A stretch of 64,000 nt of DNA. Source: an uncultured Pseudomonadota bacterium. Lineage in GTDB: Bacteria > Myxococcota_A > UBA796 > CAJQPC01. Below are positions 25,159 through 33,441 of the stretch, in pieces; position 1 is the first letter of the stretch; every line of letters begins with the position of its first letter. The notes beneath the pieces were generated by a model. It had not been told where the DNA came from. It saw only the letters and a program-made list of their open reading frames with translations, and searched no databases. The stretch covers positions 1 through 64,000 of the forward strand of contig CAJXRZ010000012.1 of NCBI GenBank assembly GCA_913060515.1, written 5' to 3'. The position numbers were made by a program, and so were the translations under genes.

Positions 25159-26181
25159 ATGCGCTCCCTCTTGGCCATGTCCCCAGAGCAGTTGGCCCAG
25201 ACCAGCGACTGCACGCTTCCCGAAGCAAGGCGGGTGCTGGCGTGGGTGCTCTCCGAAGGCCAGTGCGACCTGGACGCGATGAAGCGCCCCGTCTCCAAGG
25301 CCAAGCGGGCACAGCTGCTCCGAGACTTTCATTGGTCTCTGCCGCAGGTCATCGAGACCATCGAAGATCCCGTCGACCACAGCCTGCGCTTCCTCTTCCG
25401 CCTCGAGGACGGCGCCCTGGTGGAGGCGGTGCGCATTCCCCTTCACAAGCCCGGTCGCTTCAGCGTCTGCCTCAGCTCTCAAGTCGGCTGCGCGATGGGC
25501 TGCGATTTCTGCGCCACGGGCCGCCTGGGCCTGAAACGAAACCTGCAGGCTTGGGAGATGGTGGGCTGCTGGCTTCAAGTCCGCGCACACACTCAGGGAC
25601 AGGTCAGCGGCGCGGTGTTCATGGGCCAAGGGGAGCCTTTCCACAACTACGAGCCAGTCATTGCCGCCTGTCAGGTTCTCTCTCGGCCCTCCGGCGGCCG
25701 CATTCCAGCTGCCGGCATCACCATCAGCACCGTGGGTCTGGTCCCTCAGATCCGCCGCTACACCGCCGAGCAGCACCCCTACCGGCTCATCGTGAGCCTG
25801 AGCTCTGCCCAACAGGAACAGCGTGCCCAGCTCATGCCCGTGGCCGGCAAGTACCAACTCAGCGAGCTCTTCTCAGCCCTGAAGGAGCGATACGAGCGCA
25901 GCGGAGAACGCGTGACCTTGGCCTGGGTGCTCTTGGGAGGTCTGAATGACGATCCCGCCCAGGTGAGCGCCCTCAAGCGCCAACTCGATGGCTTGCCCAT
26001 CACCTTGAACTTGATCGATGTAAACGAGGCCAGAGAGCAAGGCTACCGCCGCAGCACCGAGACCGAGCGCGCACGCTTCGTGGACCAACTCGCCACTCTG
26101 GGACTTCCTTTCGTCCGCCGCTATTCGGTGGGACTGGAGAGCAACTCAGCCTGTGGGATGCTTGCCTCCAAGAGGTCCTGA
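25159..26181 (+). CDS. RlmN/Cfr-like radical SAM rRNA methyltransferase paralog
   Basis: The 340-residue protein has the RlmN-type N-terminal fragment followed by a radical SAM cluster motif, CAMGCDFCATG. It keeps GRFSVCLSSQVG and the C-terminal methyl-bearing cysteine region SNSACGML. Two conserved stretches differ from canonical RlmN: VFMGQGEPFHNYEPV, and a SLSSAQQEQRAQLMP segment in place of the usual SLHA-type run. I therefore read it as a divergent RlmN paralog modifying 23S rRNA or tRNA adenosine. It overlaps the convergent secreted-protein gene by 61 bp. Confidence 0.85.
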   Translation: MRSLLAMSPEQLAQTSDCTLPEARRVLAWVLSEGQCDLDAMKRPVSKAKRAQLLRDFHWSLPQVIETIEDPVDHSLRFLFRLEDGALVEAVRIPLHKPGRFSVCLSSQVGCAMGCDFCATGRLGLKRNLQAWEMVGCWLQVRAHTQGQVSGAVFMGQGEPFHNYEPVIAACQVLSRPSGGRIPAAGITISTVGLVPQIRRYTAEQHPYRLIVSLSSAQQEQRAQLMPVAGKYQLSELFSALKERYERSGERVTLAWVLLGGLNDDPAQVSALKRQLDGLPITLNLIDVNEAREQGYRRSTETERARFVDQLATLGLPFVRRYSVGLESNSACGMLASKRS

Positions 26182-27698
26182 CCCAGACCTTCGTTGACCG
26201 TCGCACGCTGCACCTTGCTGCTCTTGCCACGGCCGCTGAGCTTCTGGGTCCAGGCCAGGCTCACGACCAAGCTGGTGTTGTCGAGCCACAGCTCGTTCCC
26301 GACGGCATCTGTGAGCACCAGGTGGCCAACCTCGACCGGGGCCCTGGCATGCAAACCCAGCCACGAGTCGTCCCTTGCCCGCCAGAGCAGCGACAGATCC
26401 AAGGCCACAAAGGGCGAGTAGATGACGCCCTCAGGCCGCCCAGGGAACTCCCGCGCGATGGCGCCGCCGAGCACACCGACCCGGGGGCTGAGCACGTAGT
26501 TGCTCTCGTACCAAACCCCGGCAAAGGCCTGCCTCTCAATGAGAGGCCATCCCAAGTAGCGCAGGCTGGTGGCGCGATCCGCCTGAATGCCACCGCCGAC
26601 GGAGAGGGCCAGCGGCAGCCGCACCCCCAAGGTCACACTCAAGCCCTCAACGTTCTCCCGAAGATGCTGGAGATGCCAAGTTGGCCCTACTGAAGCCCAA
26701 ACATAGGGTTCACTCCGGAATCCTGCCTCGTGATAGTGCCGGCTCTCTTGGACCCTGACAAGGTTCAGGGCCAGATCCGAGTGAGAGCTGCTCCAGTGGT
26801 CCGCCCACAGGCCGCTCTCTCCACAGTCGGGTGCATCTTCGTCTGCACCGACCAGACGCATGTAGCCACCGAGCAGGTAGGGCTGGCCCGTGATTACACC
26901 CACGCTCGCTCCGGCCTCGGCGTAAAGCCCCCAGCTCCGCTCCACCATCGCGCCTTCCGTCTCGTCGAAGCGCGCAATCGCTGAGACCCGCATGCTCCAG
27001 GTTCCCCCTCCCGCGGTCAGGGCATCTGGGGCTGTGGAGCCGGCGATGGGAAGGGTCAACGCCCCCCGGCCTACGCTGCGGACCGTGTGTTGGTCTTCCA
27101 CCGTGGCCATCTCGTGCATCAGGCGCAGCGTTCCGGGTGCAGAGCCGCCGTAGGGCGAGTCGGACCAAGGCGAGTCGCGCTGCACCCAGGTCGGCTCCCC
27201 CAATGGAGGGCTGCTCACGTCAAATCCCGAGAGGGCCCGACGGATGAGCTGCCGGGTCCACTCTTGCCCTTGTGCCTCAAGAGGGTCGGCCTTGGACATC
27301 CCCTCCAAGTCCACGTTTCTCAAGGTGCCGTCTTTGCCCATGACCAGCTGCAGCTCGCTGCGGGCGAGTCCTTCGGCGTAGTGCTGGGCCACAGCCTCAA
27401 TGACAGCGGGATCCTCGCCGCTCACCGACGCGGCGACGATCGCAGCGTCGCGAACCTCACAGCTCAAGTCCCACGTCGTCTCGTTCGCGTCCACCGCAGT
27501 ACAGCTCATGACCATGCTGAGCCGAACCTTGCCGGTGCGCCCAATTCCTTGGGTACCCCAGACTCCCAGCATCCAGGGACTGGGCACCACCACAAGGGAC
27601 TCGACATACCAAGTTCGCACCTTGCCCTCTGCCCAGGTCCACTGAACCGGGGACGACTGGGCGTTCGCTGTGGTCAGTGCGAGCAAGAGAGGAAGCAT
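26121..27698 (-). CDS. Secreted or outer-membrane hypothetical protein
   Basis: The 525-residue product has a signal peptide (MLPLLLALTTANAQSS). An N-terminal half contains paired cysteines (SCTAVDANETTWDLSCEV). A C-terminal half of alternating aromatic and polar residues resembles beta-barrel or beta-sandwich strands (LGLHARAPVEVGHLVLTDAV). I recognise no catalytic motif. It is convergent with and overlaps the RlmN-like gene, and lies downstream of mutM on the same strand. Confidence 0.7.
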   Translation of the reverse strand: MLPLLLALTTANAQSSPVQWTWAEGKVRTWYVESLVVVPSPWMLGVWGTQGIGRTGKVRLSMVMSCTAVDANETTWDLSCEVRDAAIVAASVSGEDPAVIEAVAQHYAEGLARSELQLVMGKDGTLRNVDLEGMSKADPLEAQGQEWTRQLIRRALSGFDVSSPPLGEPTWVQRDSPWSDSPYGGSAPGTLRLMHEMATVEDQHTVRSVGRGALTLPIAGSTAPDALTAGGGTWSMRVSAIARFDETEGAMVERSWGLYAEAGASVGVITGQPYLLGGYMRLVGADEDAPDCGESGLWADHWSSSHSDLALNLVRVQESRHYHEAGFRSEPYVWASVGPTWHLQHLRENVEGLSVTLGVRLPLALSVGGGIQADRATSLRYLGWPLIERQAFAGVWYESNYVLSPRVGVLGGAIAREFPGRPEGVIYSPFVALDLSLLWRARDDSWLGLHARAPVEVGHLVLTDAVGNELWLDNTSLVVSLAWTQKLSGRGKSSKVQRATVNEGLGQDLLEASIPQAELLSSPTE

Positions 27699-27758
27699 TC
27701 AGTCCTTGGTAGGCCGTACTCAGTGTAGTGCCCCACTGGCCAAAGCGGTGCGCAGAAC

Positions 27759-28529
27759 TCAGGTGCCTTGGCAGCGGGGACATGCGAAGGTGCTGCGGCT
27801 GCTCTGCACAAATCTTTGGATCTCAGCCCCGCAGCGGGGACAAGCCTCCCCTTCCCGACCGTAGACCTGGAAGGGGTTGGTGCTGCCAACTTCGTTCACG
27901 TAGTGGATCTCAGGCCCGCTCTCTTGATCGACGACGTGATGCAGGAAGGACCACGCTTCGTGCGCGATGCGCTCCCAGGCCTGGACCTGGTGCACCGGCT
28001 TGCTTGGGTCCACCCCAGCCCGAAAGCAGATCTCAGATGCGGCGATGTTCCCCAGACCGGCGATGCGGTCTTGGCGCATCAAGGCTGGCTTGATGGCGCC
28101 CCTTAGACCTTGGAGCTGCTGTGACCACCACGCAGCGCTTTGACGTTCCGGAAAGGGCTCCGGGCCGAGGTTCTTGGACTCAAGGTGTGCTTCCAAGTCG
28201 GCACGCGGCAAGACTCGCAGCTCTCCCAGGCAGCGCGCGTCCAAGAAGTGAACGGGTGTCCCTGAGGTGAGCAGACGTGCCCTCAGCTTTCCCCCGGGGC
28301 GCTCAAGAACCACCTTTCCGGTCATACGAAAGTGGAGGACCCAAGCGTCGTCTTCCCGCTCAACGATGCAGTACTTTGCGCGGCGAAAGACGCGTCGTAC
28401 TGGCTGCGCATCAAAGGGACGCTCCCCCTGAAGCAGACGGGGATCGACGAGCTCGAGGCTTAGAGGTCCCTCCCCCAGCCAGTCCCGCAGGTTGCGGGTC
28501 ATGATCTCTACCTCGGGTAGCTCAGGCAA
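27759..28529 (-). CDS. mutM: Formamidopyrimidine-DNA glycosylase (MutM/Fpg)
   Basis: The TTG at 28529 places the catalytic proline at position 2 (PELPEVEIM), with the catalytic glutamate next to it. Also visible are the helix-two-turn-helix region GLGNIAASEICFRAGVDPSKP and the C-terminal zinc finger CPRCGAEIQRF ... FACPRCQG. The enzyme removes 8-oxoguanine and formamidopyrimidines and cuts the abasic strand. The gene begins three bases after the stop of the upstream lipoprotein gene, which suggests coupled translation. Confidence 0.96.
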   Translation of the reverse strand: MPELPEVEIMTRNLRDWLGEGPLSLELVDPRLLQGERPFDAQPVRRVFRRAKYCIVEREDDAWVLHFRMTGKVVLERPGGKLRARLLTSGTPVHFLDARCLGELRVLPRADLEAHLESKNLGPEPFPERQSAAWWSQQLQGLRGAIKPALMRQDRIAGLGNIAASEICFRAGVDPSKPVHQVQAWERIAHEAWSFLHHVVDQESGPEIHYVNEVGSTNPFQVYGREGEACPRCGAEIQRFVQSSRSTFACPRCQGT

Positions 28530-28532
28530 GGC

Positions 28533-29171
28533 TCAGTCGTCGTACTCGTAGTAGGCGTATGCCCGGGTGTAGTCGATGGACCTGAGGCCTTCGTCGTAGG
28601 TGGCGTAAGCCAACTCGTACCAACCGGCGTCCGTCGAGTCCGTCGCCTCGTAGTACTGCATGAGCACCGGCCGAGTGGGATCATCAACCGGGGTCTGCTC
28701 AAGGGCGTACTTCCGGGTCTCCCCAAGTGCAGATCCGTCGGCCAGACTGAAGGTCTTGCAGTCCGTGATCTCCTGCGAGAGTGGATCAGTCGCCAGGGTT
28801 CCGTTGGTGTACTCAATCTCCTGCACGAACTCGAAGCCACAAGCGCTCGCGCCGTCCTCGCCGCAGGTGTTGTTCAAGGCGGCGGACCCTTCCGGGTCCA
28901 GGAGCGGGACAGTTTCCCACTGGAACAAACAGACATACTGATCGTTGAGCACGTCCCTGGAATAGAAGGTGTGGGTGCCGACAAAGTCGGTATCCCACAG
29001 TCCAATCCAGCCCAACTCCAAGTAGTTCTGCTCTTCCCGGACCTCCTCCTCCACTTGGGTGTCGGAGTCAGTGGGCTCACTGTCATCTTTGCAGGCCGCC
29101 AAAATCGTAAGTCCGGCCAAGCTGGCGCAGACAGCAATGGGGACACGCAGTTGCTCAAAGGCTCGAATCAT
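28533..29171 (-). CDS. Lipoprotein of unknown function
   Basis: The ATG at 29171 (a GTG sits at 29174) opens an N-terminal signal ending in LAACKDD. A serine/aspartate/glutamate-rich stretch follows, then a beta-rich domain with several cysteines (CLFQWETVP, NNTCGEDGASACGF, DCKTFSLADG). The C-terminus is rich in tyrosine and acidic residues. It lies between a PHA-granule-family gene and mutM. I cannot assign a function. Confidence 0.75.
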   Translation of the reverse strand: MIRAFEQLRVPIAVCASLAGLTILAACKDDSEPTDSDTQVEEEVREEQNYLELGWIGLWDTDFVGTHTFYSRDVLNDQYVCLFQWETVPLLDPEGSAALNNTCGEDGASACGFEFVQEIEYTNGTLATDPLSQEITDCKTFSLADGSALGETRKYALEQTPVDDPTRPVLMQYYEATDSTDAGWYELAYATYDEGLRSIDYTRAYAYYEYDD

Positions 29172-29201
29172 CACGAAGCGCTCCAGGGGGGCAGCAGTGT
29201 A

Positions 29202-29516
29202 CTACTCAAGCTCGCCGTTCCGCGCCTTTGTCAGCCAAGCTTCGATCTCTTCTTCAATCACAGCCATGGCCTGGTTCTGGAATGGGCGGAAGAGAAGCGG
29301 AACATCCAGTTCGATATCGATGTTCTGCCGGGCAACATCAACCCGGCCCTTCAAACGCTTCCCCGCGACCGTGAAGGCGACCTCAGCACGATCTGCGCTC
29401 ACCCAGCGGCCCTCTGGCTGCGTTTCGGGGAACTGCTCCCGATAGGACTCTAGAGCGCGTGCAGTGGCTTTGCGGGCCAGCTCAAGGCCCAGGGCGTGCG
29501 AGATACGGTGCTTCAA
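29202..29516 (-). CDS. Polyhydroxyalkanoate-system-like protein (PF09650 type)
   Basis: The 104-residue protein begins with TTG, supported by GGAGG five bases upstream. Its pattern of RISHALGLELARKATARAL, then VAFTVAGKRLKGRVDVA and PLLFRPFQNQAMAVIEEEIE matches the short PHA-system family that includes PhaM/granule-region proteins. The role of that family is poorly known. No PHA synthase gene is seen nearby. Confidence 0.75.
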   Translation of the reverse strand: MKHRISHALGLELARKATARALESYREQFPETQPEGRWVSADRAEVAFTVAGKRLKGRVDVARQNIDIELDVPLLFRPFQNQAMAVIEEEIEAWLTKARNGELE

Positions 29517-29620
29517 TGCATCCTCCGAGAAGATCCATAGATTCCATTCCTCGGATTCGCAAGGCCCGATCCTCCGAGAGCGCCGCCCGCCCAGACTCGA
29601 GAAATGCAGGCCCAGAGCAA

Positions 29621-29648
29621 GACGACCCGGCTTGAAGGCCGGGTCGTC
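29621..29648 (-). terminator. Terminator-like hairpin downstream of HU
   Basis: An 11-bp perfect inverted repeat (GACGACCCGGC / GCCGGGTCGTC) with a 6-nt loop lies 24 bp beyond the HU stop on the same strand. Only a short T-poor tail follows. It is likely the end of the HU transcript. Confidence 0.6.
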
Positions 29649-29671
29649 TGCAAAGCTACCGAAACCAGCAA

Positions 29672-29959
29672 TCAGCCGGCAACGGTCTCCTTGAGGGTCT
29701 TACCAGGGGTAAAACGCACGCGGTTGCGAGCAGGGATCTGCATCTTCGTACCGTTCGTGGGGTTGGTACCCACACGAGCAGCACTCATCTTGGCACCGAA
29801 GGTACCGAAGCCGGGGATGGTGACCTTCTCGCCGCTCTTAACTTCGGAGGCGATGAGGCCTTCCTTAGCGTCGAACACGACGTTGAGGATTTCCAGGGCC
29901 TTGACCTGGCTCAGACCTGAGCGCTTGGCCAGGGCGGCGGCCATTTCCTTCTTGTTCAT
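29672..29959 (-). CDS. hup: HU-family DNA-binding protein
   Basis: The ATG at 29959, preceded by GGAGATGCC, gives a 95-residue protein. It has the HU fold: MNKKEMAAALAKRSGLSQVK helices, GEKVTIPGFGTFGAKMSAAR, then the DNA-binding arm RVGTNPTNGTKMQIPARNRV. A longer frame to 30253 overlaps the divergent gene and was rejected. HU bends DNA and shapes the nucleoid. It is transcribed alone, with a hairpin downstream. Confidence 0.97.
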   Translation of the reverse strand: MNKKEMAAALAKRSGLSQVKALEILNVVFDAKEGLIASEVKSGEKVTIPGFGTFGAKMSAARVGTNPTNGTKMQIPARNRVRFTPGKTLKETVAG

Positions 29960-30111
29960 GGCATCTCCAAGAGAGTTGTGTGGTGGGCCTTGATCGGCCC
30001 GCGGCCCTGCAAATAGCGCATCCTCGGCACTGCGCCACCACCAAAGCCCGAAATAGGTGGGCAGAAAGCGGTGTACCAGGGGGTATACGCATCTAGCGAG
30101 CAGGAGCCAGC

Positions 30112-31014
30112 ATGAGTGTTGCCAGAGAGAGTGTGCGTGAAGTTTTGGCCGGTTCGGACCCCACTTCCCTGCGGGCAGTGCTGGAGTCCGCAGGAATCTC
30201 AACAAAGGAAAACGCAGATTCGGACATACTTTCTGAGAAGCTTGTCCGAGCACTCTGGTGGCGAACCCACACCCCGATTGGCCTCTTCGCCGTACCCGAT
30301 TCCCTAGGCAAGCTGGTCGATCGCACGGCCAAGCGACTCAAGCTTCCGTTGGATGAAGCCCTCGACGATTGGGATCGCCTGGATTCTTTGACTGAACAGC
30401 TCTTGACCCGCTGTGAGGGAGCGGACGCACTGGCCGAGCTGGATCCGAAACACGTCAATCGCCTCAAGAGAGGGCAGTGGTTGGCCTGGACTGGCGCCTC
30501 CGTGGCGGGTGGAACCGCAGCAAGCGGCTACCTCTCCCAGCAGCTCCTGCGGGTCACCGCGCCCTATCGAACGCTCCTTCCGCTGATTCCCGGTGTCGGT
30601 CCGACGCTGGTCGCCGTGCGAAAGGGCGTGGAGCAGGTCGCCCGCTTCAGCACCCCAGTGAGCATCACCTTGGCCCTCGCGAGCGCGAACCAGGCCTTGG
30701 GTCCTGAGTACGACCGCGCTCTGGCCTTGCTCTTGGGTGTTGCACTGGTCCGTCCGCGCTCACAGGAGCGCTACACCCCCAGCAAGGTGGTGCCCTTCGT
30801 ACAGCCAGCGGCCACGCCGCCACAAGAGGCGGCCAGCGAGCCTGCAGAGCAGGCGGCCAGCCAGACGCCCGAAGAGAGCTTCGGCCTGGCCCCCGACGTA
30901 GATGTCGCCGCGGAGCAAGAAGCCGCCGCGGAACTGGAAGCCGCCGCGGAACTGGAAGTCGCCGAGGAGCAGGAAGTACACGCGGTGAGCGAGCAGACCG
31001 CTGCGGAAGAGTAG
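30112..31014 (+). CDS. Membrane-associated protein with acidic Ala/Glu repeat tail
   Basis: The ATG follows AGGAG. The 300-residue protein has an N-terminal helical part, then two hydrophobic segments (LAWTGASVAGGTAASGYLSQ and RTLLPLIPGVGPTLVAV). The C-terminal 70 residues are low-complexity, acidic and alanine-rich, made partly of the repeated unit AAELE. The repeat is visible in the DNA as near-identical short units around 30925-30965. The function is unknown, and it stands alone between HU and the convergent glycosyltransferase. Confidence 0.65.
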   Translation: MSVARESVREVLAGSDPTSLRAVLESAGISTKENADSDILSEKLVRALWWRTHTPIGLFAVPDSLGKLVDRTAKRLKLPLDEALDDWDRLDSLTEQLLTRCEGADALAELDPKHVNRLKRGQWLAWTGASVAGGTAASGYLSQQLLRVTAPYRTLLPLIPGVGPTLVAVRKGVEQVARFSTPVSITLALASANQALGPEYDRALALLLGVALVRPRSQERYTPSKVVPFVQPAATPPQEAASEPAEQAASQTPEESFGLAPDVDVAAEQEAAAELEAAAELEVAEEQEVHAVSEQTAAEE

Positions 31015-31017
31015 TCC

Positions 31018-33393
31018 TTAGACTGCGTAGCCGAGGCGCTCCAGCAGCTCCTCGGCGCGCGCATCCATCGAGCGGAGCTCATCCTCGCTGAGTTGACCTC
31101 GCCAGCGACTCAGCGCCCGAAGGTTGACCGGCGCCTTCACCGCATCGGTGGACGCCTCCCTCTCTGAGAGCAGCACTTCGCTGTCCTGATGGCGCAGCAC
31201 CTGCTCAGACCAGGGCTCTCCCAGAAAGGCGAGGACGTGCCGCATGGCGGATCTGGGGTCCTGGACAAGGTCCTCGTAGCGCAGCTCCAGGTAGCGCCCA
31301 GGCACTTGTGCGGCCTGTTGGCGAACCGAGGCCACCACTTCTACCCAGTAGCGGCTGGCTCCTTCCAGGTCCTTGCAGTACCAGATCGGCTCCCCCGTGG
31401 CGGGGTCAACCCAGCGCTGACGCACCAAGGAAGCAGCGACGGCGCGGCCATCCCGGACGACGTGCACGAATCTGGCCCGGGGATAGAGGCGGCCGAGCAT
31501 GGCCATGTGCAAGAGGTTGTGGGGGGTCTTCTCCGCGACCCGCATTCCAGCTGGGCTGCTCCCGACTAGGAGCTGACTGACAAAAGCCCGTACGGCGTGG
31601 TCCAAGACTTCCTCACTGACGCCTGCCGCCGCCAAGTCGGAGCCCATGGTGCGCTGCCACTGCTCACGCAGAGTGCAGATGGTGGGGACCAGCTTGAGCT
31701 CGGGCCCACAGTGAATGCCGGGGTGCGCGCTGAGCATGGCGCGAAACAGGGTGGTTCCACTGCGACCGGCGCCCCCAATGAACACGAACTCCGGCTCTCC
31801 GTCGTTCTGGATCTCGATGCCTTGCGCTGTCAGCATCTGGGTGACCCGCTCCCCCAAGCCTGGAAGCATGGCCTCGGCTCTTGGACCGAAGAAGCTGTCC
31901 AGAAGCTCGGGATGGCCAGCCCGCACCACGTTGAGTGCGATGTTTCCGGCCCCCTCGGGCAGCATGGGCCCTTCATCGAAGGCGGGAACCCGGGCCGCGA
32001 GGGCCCCCATGGCCCCAACCACCCCATCTCCAGGTCGCGGCTGGCCCCGGTACAGGGCGGCCTCCAAGAGCAGAGAGTCCAGCATCTTGCGCCGGGCGGG
32101 ATTCACGAAGCCCTTCTCCCGAAGCTGAACGGCTCGACGCAGCAGGGCCTGCATGTCCCCTACTTCGCCCAGGAGGCTGCAGGCTGCAGCAGCGATGACC
32201 CAGGGGTCCGGCCGCTCCATGACCAAGAGGGACTCGACGGCCTGGAGCGCTTGAGCGCCAGCGCCCTTGCGAACGAAGAGCTCTCCCTTGGCCAGTCGGG
32301 CCTGTTCCAGATCGGGCCGCTCCTTCAGCGCGATCGCGATGGCCTCGCTGGCGGCGTCCAGCTCTCCGAGGCTCAAGCGCAGCTCCGCGAGCTGCGTGGC
32401 TGAAGCCCAGCCTCGGGCGCCCGGTATGGGCTCCTGCTTGAGGGATCCCGTCCAATCCAAGGCCTGCTCCAAGAGCTCGGCGGCCCGCTGGATCTGAGGC
32501 TCCGGGAGCTGACGGAGGGCCGTGGCTTGAAGCAGACAGAAGTTGGGGTGTTGCACGAACCAGGCGCGCGCCTGGTCCAGGGTCTTCAGAACCCCCTCCA
32601 GATCATCCCCGAGCTGCATGTGGGCGCGCAGGGTGATGAGCTGAACCAGGTCCGGCCGGGCCTTTGGCTTGAGCTTGAGCGCGGCCTGCCAGCCACTCTC
32701 CAAGGCGGCCTTGGCCTGATCCACCCTGCCCTCATGCAGGTACTCCCCGGCCAAGTAGGCCCACACCTGGGGATTGTTGGGCTCCGCCTGACAGCGGCGC
32801 TCCAAAAGCGCGATGTTCCTGGCCCGCTTTCCGCGCGCCAGGCGCAACTCAGGCACAGCACCCAGGTGCAAGATGTGCGCGTCCAGCTCGATCATGCGTC
32901 TGCCTTTGCGCTTCAACCACGTGGTCGGTGACTCGTGGATCACCCCCTCCCAGAGCAGACCTGGGCTGCGTCGAAAGAGCCGGGGCAAGAGCACCGCCTC
33001 CCCTCGCCTTGCCCGCCCGCTGCGCACCTCTTCAGGCCGGGCTTCCAGGCTGGTGGCGTTGTGCAGGGGCAACAAGGCCAGGTCCCAGTCTTCCTCCAGA
33101 GCCGCCCTCAGCACCGCTTTGGCGCCGGACATCAGCCGCTCGTCAGCGTCCAAAATCAACACGTGGGTGCCGCTGGAGGCTTGAAGAGCCGCGTTCCGAG
33201 CCGCCGAAAAGTCGCCGGTCCATGGATGCTCGACCACGACAGCACCCGCCGCTCGAGCGATCTCTCGGGTGCGATCTTCGCTTCCAGTATCGCAGACCAC
33301 AATCTCGTCGACGACCCCTTGAACCGAGGACAAACATTCCGACAAAAACTGCTCTTCATCCTTGGCAATCAAGCAAAGGCTCAGGCTAGGCAT
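31018..33393 (-). CDS. Glycosyltransferase 2 - TPR - sulfotransferase fusion
   Basis: The ATG at 33393 follows GGAGG. Residues 1-240 are a family 2 glycosyltransferase: SLCLIAKDEEQFLSECLSSV, DTGSEDRT, and the metal site ILDADERLM. Residues about 240-480 read as tetratricopeptide helices. Residues about 525-790 are a PAPS-dependent sulfotransferase, with the 5'-phosphosulfate loop GAGRSGTTLFRAML and the 3'-phosphate region FVHVVRDGRAVAASL. The protein may glycosylate and sulfate the same envelope or exported molecule. Its acceptor is unknown. Confidence 0.9.
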   Translation of the reverse strand: MPSLSLCLIAKDEEQFLSECLSSVQGVVDEIVVCDTGSEDRTREIARAAGAVVVEHPWTGDFSAARNAALQASSGTHVLILDADERLMSGAKAVLRAALEEDWDLALLPLHNATSLEARPEEVRSGRARRGEAVLLPRLFRRSPGLLWEGVIHESPTTWLKRKGRRMIELDAHILHLGAVPELRLARGKRARNIALLERRCQAEPNNPQVWAYLAGEYLHEGRVDQAKAALESGWQAALKLKPKARPDLVQLITLRAHMQLGDDLEGVLKTLDQARAWFVQHPNFCLLQATALRQLPEPQIQRAAELLEQALDWTGSLKQEPIPGARGWASATQLAELRLSLGELDAASEAIAIALKERPDLEQARLAKGELFVRKGAGAQALQAVESLLVMERPDPWVIAAAACSLLGEVGDMQALLRRAVQLREKGFVNPARRKMLDSLLLEAALYRGQPRPGDGVVGAMGALAARVPAFDEGPMLPEGAGNIALNVVRAGHPELLDSFFGPRAEAMLPGLGERVTQMLTAQGIEIQNDGEPEFVFIGGAGRSGTTLFRAMLSAHPGIHCGPELKLVPTICTLREQWQRTMGSDLAAAGVSEEVLDHAVRAFVSQLLVGSSPAGMRVAEKTPHNLLHMAMLGRLYPRARFVHVVRDGRAVAASLVRQRWVDPATGEPIWYCKDLEGASRYWVEVVASVRQQAAQVPGRYLELRYEDLVQDPRSAMRHVLAFLGEPWSEQVLRHQDSEVLLSEREASTDAVKAPVNLRALSRWRGQLSEDELRSMDARAEELLERLGYAV

Positions 33394-33441
33394 AGAGGCC
33401 TCCAGGGCCTCCGCATCGGACCGGAGCGCCCGGGCTTTAGC

